In this document: positions 6,824 through 14,511 of the stretch, one piece after another
How the letters are laid out: each line of letters starts with the position of its first letter
Numbering within the stretch: the stretch's first letter is position 1
Assembly: GCA_964577255.1 (NCBI GenBank)
Contig: CAZNYM010000034.1
Coordinates: 1-18,448 of the forward strand
DNA length: 18,448 bases
Source: Micavibrio_C sp964577255
GTDB lineage: Bacteria > Pseudomonadota > Alphaproteobacteria > Micavibrionales > Micavibrionaceae
Reading direction: 5' to 3'
Notes under the pieces: model-generated
Told to the model about the DNA's origin: nothing
Database searches by the model: none
What the model saw: the letters and a program-made list of their open reading frames with translations, nothing else
Made by a program: the position numbers and the translations under genes

Positions 6824-7627
6824 ATGGCTCTTTCCCCGATCATCAACGTCATGCTGCGCGCCGCCGAAAAGGCCGGCCGTGCGCTCGTCCGCGACTTCGG
6901 TGAGGTCGAGCAGCTACAGGTTTCGCAAAAAGGTCCGGGCGACTTCGTCACCGCCGCCGACCGCCGCTCCGAGGAGATCCTTCACAGCGAATTGTCCAAG
7001 GCGCGTCCCGAGTTCGGTTTCCTGATGGAGGAAGGCGGCGAGATCAAGGGCGCCGCGCCCGCGCGCTGGATCATCGACCCGCTCGACGGCACGCATAACT
7101 TCCTGCACGGTATACCACACTGGTGCCTGACGATCGCGCTCGAGGAAAACGGCGAGATCACCGCCGGCGTCACCTACGATCCCATCCGCGACGAGATGTT
7201 CCGGGTGGAAAAGGGCGGCCCGGCCTTCCTGCGCAACAAGCGCCTGCAGGTTTCCGGGCGGCGCAACCTGAAGGACGCCATGATCGCCGGCAGCCTACCC
7301 AACCTGCATCAGGTCAAGAGCGACCCACTCAAGCAGGCGCTGTATCCGCTTCTCGAGGCTACGCACTGCTTCCGCAGCAGCGGCTCGGCCGCGCTCGATC
7401 TCGCTTATGTCGCCGCCGGACGTTACGACGGCTATTTCGAAGTCATGCTCAAACCCTGGGATCTCGCTACCGGGTTGCTGCTGGTCCGCGAGGCGGGTGG
7501 AATGTGCGCAAGTCTCCTGTCATCCAATTCGCCGCTGCAAAGCGGCACGGTGCTGGCCGCGAACGGCCACATCTACCACGACCTGAAGAAGATACTGAAC
7601 GGCAACAAGGGCCATGAAGCTGCCTAG
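6824..7627 (+). CDS. Inositol monophosphatase family protein (SuhB-like)
   Basis: A Mg-dependent, lithium-sensitive type sugar phosphatase fold, 267 residues. The metal and phosphate motifs are complete: MEEGGE with Glu70, WIIDPLDGTHNFLHG with Asp85 and Asp88, and PWDLATG with Asp213. Members hydrolyse inositol-1-phosphate or related phosphates (for example histidinol-phosphate, PAP or fructose-1,6-bisphosphate), and in E. coli SuhB also has a role in rRNA transcription complexes. Substrate cannot be told from motifs alone. The cell location is cytoplasmic, as no signal peptide is seen. It starts 21 bp after dciA, and its last 14 bp overlap the next gene, so the three probably form an operon. 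A gene of this family is not part of the usual dciA-dsbA-smc order I know. Confidence 0.92.
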   Translation: MALSPIINVMLRAAEKAGRALVRDFGEVEQLQVSQKGPGDFVTAADRRSEEILHSELSKARPEFGFLMEEGGEIKGAAPARWIIDPLDGTHNFLHGIPHWCLTIALEENGEITAGVTYDPIRDEMFRVEKGGPAFLRNKRLQVSGRRNLKDAMIAGSLPNLHQVKSDPLKQALYPLLEATHCFRSSGSAALDLAYVAAGRYDGYFEVMLKPWDLATGLLLVREAGGMCASLLSSNSPLQSGTVLAANGHIYHDLKKILNGNKGHEAA

Positions 7628-8681
7628 ACTGACAGCCGCGCTGCTTTTTACGGCTGCCTGTCTGACGGCCCTGCCCGCCCGTGCCCAGGACGAACCAGAA
7701 AATCGCGACGAAGACAGCATCCAGATCGACATGAGCGTGCTCGAAGAGCTGGGCCGCCCGGCGCAGAGCTCCACCGCGTCGACGCCGCGCATGCGTCCGG
7801 TTCTGACCGCGCCCGCGCCGGTGACACCAACCAGCGCGCCCGCGCCTATTAAACACGGCGTGGTGCGTTTCCCCACCGAAAATCATACGCGCACCGAGAA
7901 TGCCGATCCCGCATTGCCTGCCGCCGGGCCGAAAAAAATAAGCATGCCCGTGCCCGATAAAATGCCGCCGCTGCCGCCGCGGCGCCCCGTGATCCAGAAA
8001 GCCTCGGCCGAATTCGTGGAACAGGCCCGCCAGGCGGAAGCGCCCAAGCCCGCGCCCGCACCTGTGACGGTCACAACCAGCAAGGCGGTCGATCTGGTCG
8101 ACATGCTGGGCAAGCCGCCGCCCGGCGAAAAGCGCATCCCCATGCCCGCCGTGCCTAAAGCAGCTGTCGACATCGAGCCCCTGAACGATCCGCTGGCTCG
8201 GCAGCTCAAGCCCGAGTCCAAATCGACCATGGTGGAAAAAATTCAAACCGCCGTCAGACAGACTGAGGGAAAGACGCAGGACGAGGAAGCGGCATCGCAG
8301 GAGCCACCTGTCGCTTCCTTCGTCCCGCGTCTCCCTGCGGGCGAGGATACGCGGGGCCCGCGCGAGGAAGTGTATATCACCATCCCCTTCCGCGCCGGCC
8401 TTGACGGCGCCATGAAGCGCGACATCCGCGAGCTGGTGCTGGCGCCGCTCAAGAGCAATCCTGACTGGAAAGTACAGATCCAGGCCTTTGCCGACCCAGC
8501 CGAGGCCAGTGGCAACGCTAAAAAACTTTCGCTGGACCGTGGCATGGCCGTGCGCCAGTTCCTGCTCGACAACGGCATCGAACCCTACCGCATCGACCTG
8601 CGCGCCCTGGGAGCGGAGACCGACCGCGCCCCGCTCGACCGCGTCGACCTGCTGGTGCTGGCCGGACGGAAAAACGGTTGA
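7614..8681 (+). CDS. Periplasmic proline-rich protein with C-terminal OmpA-like domain
   Basis: 355 residues. A signal peptide (MKLPR, hydrophobic core, LPARA before QDEPEN, about 24 residues) is followed by roughly 200 residues rich in Pro and Ala, with short runs such as PPLPPRRP, and no predictable fold. The C-terminal part (about 245-350) has the OmpA-like pattern: a strand ending in AFADPAEASGNAKKLSLDRG, a helix MAVRQFLLDNGI, then RIDLRALGAETD and DRVDLLVL. In the family the Arg of this LSxxR segment binds peptidoglycan diaminopimelate, so a wall-spanning tether is likely. No lipobox Cys follows the signal peptide, so it is probably soluble or held by partners. Translation is probably coupled to the IMPase-family gene through the 14-bp overlap. 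The exact role is unknown. Confidence 0.82.
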   Translation: MKLPRLTAALLFTAACLTALPARAQDEPENRDEDSIQIDMSVLEELGRPAQSSTASTPRMRPVLTAPAPVTPTSAPAPIKHGVVRFPTENHTRTENADPALPAAGPKKISMPVPDKMPPLPPRRPVIQKASAEFVEQARQAEAPKPAPAPVTVTTSKAVDLVDMLGKPPPGEKRIPMPAVPKAAVDIEPLNDPLARQLKPESKSTMVEKIQTAVRQTEGKTQDEEAASQEPPVASFVPRLPAGEDTRGPREEVYITIPFRAGLDGAMKRDIRELVLAPLKSNPDWKVQIQAFADPAEASGNAKKLSLDRGMAVRQFLLDNGIEPYRIDLRALGAETDRAPLDRVDLLVLAGRKNG

Positions 8682-8695
8682 AAATCAGACGGTCA

Positions 8696-8734
8696 GCCCC
8701 GTAAGCACTGTGTGGATAAGCCAGTGACAGGGGC
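8696..8734 (+). terminator. Imperfect hairpin after the OmpA-like gene, possible terminator
   Basis: Two nested 5-bp stems, GCCCC (8696-8700) with GGGGC (8730-8734) outside and CACTG (8706-8710) with CAGTG (8722-8726) inside, separated by a small internal loop. Only a poor T-rich stretch (ATTTCTT) follows, so termination would be weak. It lies in the 138-bp gap between the OmpA-like gene and the dsbA-like gene. Confidence 0.3.
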
Positions 8735-8814
8735 GCGGATTTCTTGACTTTTCAGCCGTTTCTCTTGATTTTCAGGGGACATCGCGCTAAACCCTTTATT
8801 TGCCTTATGACAAC

Positions 8815-8819
8815 AGGAG
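8815..8819 (+). promoter_or_regulatory. Ribosome binding site AGGAG that decides the start of the dsbA-like gene
   Basis: AGGAG abuts an ATG at 8820 with no spacing, but is 6 nt from an in-frame GTG at 8826. The spacing favours GTG as the true start codon. Confidence 0.65.
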
Positions 8820-8825
8820 ATGGCT

Positions 8826-9581
8826 GTGAAATCCGCTGCCCGCCTTGCCCTCGGTTCTTTCATCATGCTGGCCCTTGTGGCCGCCGTCACGGCGTTCATC
8901 GCCGTTGAAGCGTCCTCGCGCCGCAGCGGCGAAGCCGTGGCCGCTACCGAACCCGCCAGCACCGATGCCACAGCCACCGGCGAAACGCCGGCGGCCATGA
9001 TCGAGCCCGAGGGCGAGCAGCTGGCCTCCGTACCGCAGGAAGTCGCGCCGGGCACTGCCGGCGGAGCTGTCATCATTCCGCTGCGCGGCATGGGCGATCC
9101 GAAGGCCCCTGCGCGCATCGACGAATACGCCTCGCTAAGCTGCTCGCACTGCGCCAACTTTCACAAGAACAATCTGCCACAGATCAAGGCCGAGCTGATC
9201 GACGCCGGCAAAGTCTATTTCGTGTTCAACGATTTTCCCCTGAATGCGCCCGCACTTGAAGCCGCCATCATCGGCCGCTGCATGCCCGAGGACCGCTACT
9301 TCCAGTTCATCGGTTTCGTGTTCGAACAGCAGGCGCAGTGGACCACACAACCAAACTATGTCGACATCCTGCGCCAGAACGCCAAGCTTCTGGGCGCCAC
9401 TGACGAGCAGCTGGATAAATGCCTGGCCGACGACGGCATGCGCAAAGCCATCGCCGAAAACGTCAAGGTCGTCGCCGAGAAACACAGCATCAACTCGACG
9501 CCCTCTTTCGTCGTCAACGGCAAGGACCTGATAAGCGGCGAAGCCGACGTCGAAGCCTTCAAGAAAGCCATAGGACAGTAA
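8826..9581 (+). CDS. Membrane-anchored DsbA-like thiol oxidoreductase (thioredoxin fold)
   Basis: About 251 residues from GTG 8826; an ATG two codons earlier is the other choice. An N-terminal hydrophobic helix (ALGSFIMLALVAAVTAFIAV) anchors the protein, followed by an Ala/Thr/Glu-rich linker of about 55 residues. The thioredoxin-fold domain begins near residue 80. The active site is CSHC (C106 and C109) in EYASLSCSHCANFH, and the cis-proline loop is STPSFVV (Pro about 226). The sequence DFPLNAPALEAA and the long helical insertion are typical of the DsbA/Thioredoxin_4 group found next to smc in alphaproteobacteria. It should oxidise or shuffle disulfides in the periplasm. Two further cysteines lie in GRCMPED and DKCLADD. 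smc starts 7 bp after the stop, so the two are likely co-transcribed. Confidence 0.93.
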   Translation: MKSAARLALGSFIMLALVAAVTAFIAVEASSRRSGEAVAATEPASTDATATGETPAAMIEPEGEQLASVPQEVAPGTAGGAVIIPLRGMGDPKAPARIDEYASLSCSHCANFHKNNLPQIKAELIDAGKVYFVFNDFPLNAPALEAAIIGRCMPEDRYFQFIGFVFEQQAQWTTQPNYVDILRQNAKLLGATDEQLDKCLADDGMRKAIAENVKVVAEKHSINSTPSFVVNGKDLISGEADVEAFKKAIGQ

Positions 9582-9588
9582 AACCAAC

Positions 9589-12500
9589 ATGATCCAGTTC
9601 TCGCGCCTGCGCCTGAACGGCTTCAAGTCGTTCGTCGATAAAACCGAGCTTGATATCAGCAAGGGCCTGACCGGCATCGTCGGCCCCAACGGCTGCGGCA
9701 AGTCGAATTTGGTCGAAGCCCTGCGCTGGAGCATGGGCGAGACCTCGGCCAAGCGCATGCGCGGCGGTTCAGGCAGCATGGACGACGTTATCTTTAACGG
9801 CACCGAAAAGCGCCCGGCACGTAACTTTGCCGAAGTAACGGTCGTACTCGACAACACAACCCATACGGCACCCGGCCCCTATAACGAAACCGATGAGATC
9901 GAAGTCATTCGCCGCATCGAGCGCGAAAAAGGCTCGGATTACAAAATCAACAGCAAGCCTGTGCGGGCAAAGGACGTCAACCTGCTGTACGCCGACCTGA
10001 TGAGCGGTGCGCATTCGCCCTATCTGGTATCGCAGGGCAAGGTAACAAACCTGATCCAGGCCAAACCGCAGGACCGCAAGCAGATCCTTGAAGAGGCCGC
10101 CGGCATCACCGGCCTTTATGCCCGCCGTCATGAAGCCGAGCTGCGCCTGCGAGCCGCGGACAACAATCTCAAGCGCCTCGAGGAGATCGTGGGCGGCATG
10201 GAATCGCGCCTGCAGGATCTGAAGAAGCAATCCCGTCAGGCCAGCCGTTACCGCAACTTGAGCGCCCAGATCCGCCAGCTGGAAGTGATGATTGCCAGTA
10301 TGGAATGGCAGAAGGCGCATGAAAAACTGGCCGAGGTGCAGGCCCAGTTCGACGAGATCGAAAAGCAGGTGGCTGAGCGCATGATCGTGGTCAGCCAGCT
10401 GACCCGCACGCAGGATACCCAGGCCGCAGACCTTCCGGCCCTGCGCAAGACCGACGCCGAGATCGGCGCCACGCTGCAGACGCAGAGACTTTCGATGCAG
10501 CGGCTTGAAGACGAAGCGGCACGCATCCAGACCCTTCTTTCCGAAGGCCGCGAGCAGCTGGCCCAGATCGCCGCCGACACCGCACACGAGGAAGGTTCGC
10601 TGACCGAGAATACAGAAACTCTGGAAGCGATGGCGCGCGAGGAAGAGCAGCTGACCGCCAGCCAGCAGAACCAGGAAAAAGACCTGGCCGAGCGAACCGC
10701 CCGCCAGGACGATGCCCAGAGCGTCGTCAGCGAGATGGAAAGCGCCTATGCTTTCCTGCTCGAGAACCTCGCTACCGAACGCGCCCGGCGCGAGTCGATC
10801 GACCGCCAAATCGCCGCCGACCAGTCCCGGCTTGAAGCCGTCGTGCAAAAACTGGCGATGGTGGCCGAACAGATCGCCCGGCGCGAAGCGGAAATTGGCG
10901 ACAGCGTTTCCACCCAGTCTCTGTCTGATTCCGTAGCTGCGCTCGAATCCGATCTCGTGCGCCTGCAGGACGAACTGCAGAACAATGAAACCGCCCTCAA
11001 CGAAGCCCGCGCCGCACGCGACATGGCGCGCGAAGCGCTGCAGGAACGAAAAGAAAGCAAAGCGAAGATCGAAGCCGAGATCCAGGCGCTCGAGGCCGTG
11101 CTTAACATTCATGACAACGATACCTTCCGCCCGGTGATCGAGGACATTCAGGCCGAGTCTGGCTTTGAGACCGCGCTTTCGCGTGCGCTGGGCGATACGC
11201 TGATGGCGTCGACGGATTCCGGCGCCCCGGTATCGTGGAACCCGCAGGGGCTGACCGCCGCCGACCTTCCTTCCCTGCCCGCTGGCACCCGGGCGCTGAG
11301 CGATCATGTCAAAGCGCCCGAGGCCCTGCGCCTGGCGCTGAGCCAGATCGGCTATGTGAGTTCCGAGGAACAGGGCCGCGTTTTAGCCGCGCAGCTGCGC
11401 GTGGGCCAATCGCTCGTCACCGGCGAAGGCCATTATTGGCGCTGGGACGGCCTGCAGGTCAAGGCAGAGGCCGGTGACCGCCACGCCATCCAGCTGCGCC
11501 AGAAGAACCAGCTAGCGGAACTCAAGGACCGCCTGCCTGCCGCGGTCGACGACTATCGCGGCGCTGAGGACGTCATGGCCCGCGTCGAGCAGGATGTGGC
11601 GGCTGCGCAAGCAGCTTACGATAATTCGCGCACTGCCCTGCGCGATCTCGACAACAGCCTGCGCGCCAAGCGCCAGGAACTGAACCGCGCCATCGAGGAA
11701 CAGGCCTCGACCCAGGCTGACTTCTCGCGCCTGCGCGAAGCCCAGGCCAACGCCGAGGGCGATCGGATGCAGCTCGAGGAGTCGCTCAAGGCCGCGCGCG
11801 AGTCCCGCACCATCTTCGAAAGCGGCCGCATCGAAGAGCTTCAGACCCAGGTCGACGAGAAACGCCAGGCCCTGACCGAGGCACGCGCCCACCTGCAGGA
11901 ATGCCTGCTGCGGGTCGATCAAGCCACGCAGGAGCAGAACCGCCGCATGGCGCGCCTGCACGCCATCGCCGATGAGCGCATCAACCTGCAGAACCGTTCC
12001 ATCCGCGCCCGCGACCGCCTCAAGGAACTGGCCGACAGACGGGAAGCGCTGGACGAACGGCTGACGCAGAACGAAACCCGTCCGGGCGAAATCGACGTTG
12101 AAAGGCAGGAGCTGCTTTCGCGCATGACCGTGACCGAGCAGGAAAAAGCCGTCGCCGCCGACGCGCTGGCTAAGATCGAGGCCGAACTCGCCGAGACGCA
12201 GCGCGGCCTGAAGGAAGCCGAAACCCTGCTGGCCGAAGCGCGCGAAGTTCGGGCCCACGCCACCGCCACCATCGGCGAACGCCAGACGCATCTTGAAGAG
12301 CTACGCACGCACATTCAGGAGCAGTTCTCGATGAGCCCCGAGGACCTGCGCGCCGAGGCGGCGATCGACCCGGAAAACCTGCCCGACCTCGAAGAAATGA
12401 AAGCCGAGCGCGAGAAATCCATCCGTTCGCGCGACCAGATCGGGCCTGTCAATCTGTGCGCCGATCAGGAAGCCGAAGAGATGGAGAAGCAGCTGTCGGG

Positions 12501-13065
12501 CATCTTTACCGAGCGCAACGACCTGGTCGAGGCCATTTCCGCCCTCCGCGACGGCATCAATACCCTGAACGTCGAAGCGCGCGAGCGCCTGGTCAGCGCC
12601 TTCAATCAGGTCAACGAACACTTCCAGCATATGTTCATCCGTCTGTTCAACGGCGGCAAGGCCCATCTTTCACTGATCGAGTCCGACGACCCGCTCGAAG
12701 CCGGCCTGGAAATTTTCGCCCAGCCGCCCGGCAAGGCGCTGCAGTCGCTGTCCCTGCTTTCAGGTGGCGAGCAGACGCTGACGGCGGTCGCGCTCATTTT
12801 TGCGATGTTCCTGACCAACCCCTCGCCGATCTGCGTCCTGGACGAGGTGGATGCACCGCTCGACGACGCCAACGTAGACCGTTTCTGCGACGTTCTGAAG
12901 GAATTCGCGGAAAAGGGCCAGACACGCTTTCTCATCATCACGCACCACCGTTTGACGATGGCGCGCATGGACCGCCTCTACGGCGTCACCATGGCGGAAA
13001 AAGGCGTCTCGCAGCTGATCTCGCTCGATCTCAACGAGCAGCTTGATTTTCTGGAAGCGGCCTGA
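9589..13065 (+). CDS. smc: Chromosome segregation and condensation protein SMC
   Basis: Core ATPase of the bacterial condensin, which forms ring-shaped dimers that extrude DNA loops. The 1158-residue length is normal. Walker A GPNGCGKSN is at 32-40. Coiled coils rich in Gln, Glu, Arg and Ala run from about 165 to 500 and again from about 645 to 1000, and flank a hinge around 505-630 (from DTFRPVIEDI to QVKAEAGD). The C-terminal head has signature LLSGGEQ near 1056-1062 and Walker B VLDEVDAPLDD with D1085 and E1086. The kleisin partners scpA and scpB are not in the window, as is normal in many genomes. The gene follows the dsbA-like gene by 7 bp. Its 3' end overlaps the convergent regulator gene by 35 bp. 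Confidence 0.98.
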   Translation: MIQFSRLRLNGFKSFVDKTELDISKGLTGIVGPNGCGKSNLVEALRWSMGETSAKRMRGGSGSMDDVIFNGTEKRPARNFAEVTVVLDNTTHTAPGPYNETDEIEVIRRIEREKGSDYKINSKPVRAKDVNLLYADLMSGAHSPYLVSQGKVTNLIQAKPQDRKQILEEAAGITGLYARRHEAELRLRAADNNLKRLEEIVGGMESRLQDLKKQSRQASRYRNLSAQIRQLEVMIASMEWQKAHEKLAEVQAQFDEIEKQVAERMIVVSQLTRTQDTQAADLPALRKTDAEIGATLQTQRLSMQRLEDEAARIQTLLSEGREQLAQIAADTAHEEGSLTENTETLEAMAREEEQLTASQQNQEKDLAERTARQDDAQSVVSEMESAYAFLLENLATERARRESIDRQIAADQSRLEAVVQKLAMVAEQIARREAEIGDSVSTQSLSDSVAALESDLVRLQDELQNNETALNEARAARDMAREALQERKESKAKIEAEIQALEAVLNIHDNDTFRPVIEDIQAESGFETALSRALGDTLMASTDSGAPVSWNPQGLTAADLPSLPAGTRALSDHVKAPEALRLALSQIGYVSSEEQGRVLAAQLRVGQSLVTGEGHYWRWDGLQVKAEAGDRHAIQLRQKNQLAELKDRLPAAVDDYRGAEDVMARVEQDVAAAQAAYDNSRTALRDLDNSLRAKRQELNRAIEEQASTQADFSRLREAQANAEGDRMQLEESLKAARESRTIFESGRIEELQTQVDEKRQALTEARAHLQECLLRVDQATQEQNRRMARLHAIADERINLQNRSIRARDRLKELADRREALDERLTQNETRPGEIDVERQELLSRMTVTEQEKAVAADALAKIEAELAETQRGLKEAETLLAEAREVRAHATATIGERQTHLEELRTHIQEQFSMSPEDLRAEAAIDPENLPDLEEMKAEREKSIRSRDQIGPVNLCADQEAEEMEKQLSGIFTERNDLVEAISALRDGINTLNVEARERLVSAFNQVNEHFQHMFIRLFNGGKAHLSLIESDDPLEAGLEIFAQPPGKALQSLSLLSGGEQTLTAVALIFAMFLTNPSPICVLDEVDAPLDDANVDRFCDVLKEFAEKGQTRFLIITHHRLTMARMDRLYGVTMAEKGVSQLISLDLNEQLDFLEAA

Positions 13066-13456
13066 CGTTCCAGGCCTCGGGTACATTTACAGGCGCAATT
13101 GCCGACGCGCTTTTCGTGGAAAAGCCCGAATCCGCCGCCAGGCGCGCACGCTGCACCATGTTGTCGAAAGAACCGTGTCCGCAGCGGCGGTGCCCTTCCT
13201 CGGTGGCAGCGGCGCGGTAATACATCATCAAAAATACACGAATGGCCGCCGTCAGCGACGTGCGCGGATTCTTCTTCAGTTCGATAAGGGAACAGATGTC
13301 GTGGATGCGGCATCCTTCCAGCCTCGCGATTTCCTTGAGCGCGCTCCACATCTCGGGCTCGAGCCTGACGGAGGTGCGCCGCCCCATGACGGTGATGTTC
13401 TTGCTGATCAGCGTGCTGCTGCCGGTATCGCTCTCCAGGATTGCCGTGCCCATCAT
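13031..13456 (-). CDS. Ribbon-helix-helix DNA-binding protein (RHH_4 type)
   Basis: 141 residues. NITVMGRRTSVRLEPEMWSALKEIAR is the strand-helix part of an RHH_4-type domain common in alphaproteobacteria, followed by the second helix (RIHDICSLIEL) and LTAAIRVFLMMYYR. RHH proteins bind DNA as dimers through the paired strand, here KNITVMGRRTSVRL. The last ~55 residues (from about HGSFDNM) are a poorly structured tail without a known domain. GAGG precedes the start ATG by about 4 nt, and a second ATG follows immediately. No toxin gene lies beside it, so an antitoxin role is not suggested. The gene's 3' end runs 35 bp into smc. The target genes are unknown; the inverted repeat at 13538-13556 just upstream is a candidate site for autoregulation. 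Confidence 0.85.
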   Translation of the reverse strand: MMGTAILESDTGSSTLISKNITVMGRRTSVRLEPEMWSALKEIARLEGCRIHDICSLIELKKNPRTSLTAAIRVFLMMYYRAAATEEGHRRCGHGSFDNMVQRARLAADSGFSTKSASAIAPVNVPEAWNVRPLPENQAAR

Positions 13457-13537
13457 ATGCCTCGTTGTCCCCGTTTTTGAATTGATCGCGCCGCCCGGTC
13501 AGGCGACGAAGACGATCATAGGCGGCGTGGCATTTTA

Positions 13538-13556
13538 ACACAACCATTAATTGTGT
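13538..13556. repeat. Inverted repeat ACACAA-N7-TTGTGT upstream of the RHH gene
   Basis: Perfect 6-bp arms with a 7-bp AT-rich centre, in the 113-bp spacer between bolA and the RHH gene. On the minus strand a TAAAAT (5 of 6 to a -10 element) lies just downstream, so the repeat would overlap or precede the RHH promoter. It may be an operator, perhaps for the RHH protein itself. It lacks a T tract and is not a convincing terminator. Confidence 0.4.
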
Positions 13557-13569
13557 ATTTATTCTTGAA

Positions 13570-13842
13570 TCAACCTTTTTTATCGGTTAAGGTCTTGATA
13601 TTCAAGGCATGAAGCCCCTCCCGGAAAAGCGGCTGCAGCGGATCGTAGATCATACGGTGGCATTCCAGGCGGCTTTTTCCGGCAAACAGGGGGGATACCA
13701 CCGTCACCAGAAAATGGGTCTCGCCGCCCGGCGCGGCGCCGGCGTGACCCGCGTGCCGGGCGCTGTCGTCAACTATTTGAATTTCCACGGGATTCAGTGT
13801 TTCCGTCAGGATTCGTTTGATTTTCTCCGCCCGGCTCTCCAT
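13570..13842 (-). CDS. BolA family protein
   Basis: 90 residues, the usual BolA size. The pattern fits the family: an N-terminal helix (IKRILTETLNP), a strand VEIQIVDDS, the His-bearing loop RHAGHAG, the strand THFLVTVVS, the helix around RLECHRMIYDPLQP, and the C-terminal HALNIKTLT that is a BolA hallmark. BolA proteins pair with monothiol glutaredoxins around a 2Fe-2S cluster and act in iron-sulfur delivery or gene control. AGGGG at 13850-13854 lies 7 nt before the ATG. It is divergent from the J-protein/cobS/cobT operon across 66 bp, an arrangement seen in other alphaproteobacteria. The RHH gene lies downstream on the same strand. Confidence 0.93.
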   Translation of the reverse strand: MESRAEKIKRILTETLNPVEIQIVDDSARHAGHAGAAPGGETHFLVTVVSPLFAGKSRLECHRMIYDPLQPLFREGLHALNIKTLTDKKG

Positions 13843-13861
13843 AGTCTGACCCCTGATTTTG

Positions 13862-13891
13862 TTGAGGGAATCGCCCTTTCCCCCTCATAAT
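13862..13891 (+). promoter_or_regulatory. Candidate promoter for the J-protein/cobS/cobT operon
   Basis: TTGAGG (13862-13867) and CATAAT (13886-13891, 5 of 6) are 18 bp apart in the 66-bp bolA / J-protein spacer. The start point would leave a leader of about 11 nt, too short for a Shine-Dalgarno, and none is seen. Pattern-based only. Confidence 0.35.
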
Positions 13892-13908
13892 ATATAGATG
13901 GTTATACT

Positions 13909-14505
13909 ATGCCGCGCATACGCCTGAAACCCAACTCCGCCGAGTACGACGACGGGGGCGAAAAACGCCCCCGCACCCGCTGCTGCGACATGCCTTCCTG
14001 CCTCAGCCAGGGGGAATTCAAGGCCCCGCGCGACCGCGGCCTGAAGGATTATTACTGGTTCTGCCTCGAGCATGTGCAGGAATATAACAAGGCCTGGGAT
14101 TTCTTTTCCGGCATGTCACAAAGGGATATCGAAGAACACATCGTCCGCAGCACCCTGTGGGACCGCCCCACCCGCCGTTACGATGCGGCAGCCAGCGCCG
14201 CAGAAAAACTCAAGCGCGCCGCCTGGCAGACCTATCACTTCACCGAGGAAGAGCCCCCCGAGCCCGAGCAGAAACGCGCCATCAATACCCAGACCCCGGA
14301 GGGCGAAGCCCTGGCGATCATGGGCCTGGCGCCGCCGCTCGACTTTGAAACCATCAGGAACCGCTACAAGGAACTGGCGAAAAAGCTGCATCCGGACGTC
14401 AATCCCGGCGATAAAAAGGCCGAGGACGCCTTTAAAAGCGTCAATATGGCGTATACAATATTGCGGCTGGCCTATGAAAAATTCGACAAGCAGGAAAGAG
14501 CCTGA
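13909..14505 (+). CDS. J-domain (DnaJ-like) protein with N-terminal Cys-rich segment
   Basis: 198 residues with a C-terminal J domain (about 130-195): ALAIMGLAPPLDFETIRNRY, the HPD triad at 161-163 (LHPDVN), then AFKSVNMAYTIL. The J domain is the part that stimulates DnaK/Hsp70. Unlike DnaJ, the J domain is at the end and there is no Gly/Phe region or CxxCxGxG zinc repeats. The N-terminal region has C25, C26, C31, C52 and H55 (RCCDMPSC, then WFCLEH), which may bind a metal. This architecture is common in alphaproteobacteria directly before cobS. The ATG has no visible Shine-Dalgarno. The next gene, cobS, starts 6 bp after its stop. Confidence 0.9.
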   Translation: MPRIRLKPNSAEYDDGGEKRPRTRCCDMPSCLSQGEFKAPRDRGLKDYYWFCLEHVQEYNKAWDFFSGMSQRDIEEHIVRSTLWDRPTRRYDAAASAAEKLKRAAWQTYHFTEEEPPEPEQKRAINTQTPEGEALAIMGLAPPLDFETIRNRYKELAKKLHPDVNPGDKKAEDAFKSVNMAYTILRLAYEKFDKQERA

Positions 14506-14511
14506 CAGTCC

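Noticed and set aside
9769..11307. 512-codon open frame antisense to smc
   Set aside because: It lies wholly within the smc head and coiled coil, has no motif and no ribosome binding site I could see, and reflects the strong GC and coiled-coil codon bias of smc.
13535..13550. Possible CtrA site, two TTAA half-sites
   Set aside because: The half-sites are 8 nt apart, whereas the CtrA consensus needs 7, and the adjoining bases do not improve the match.
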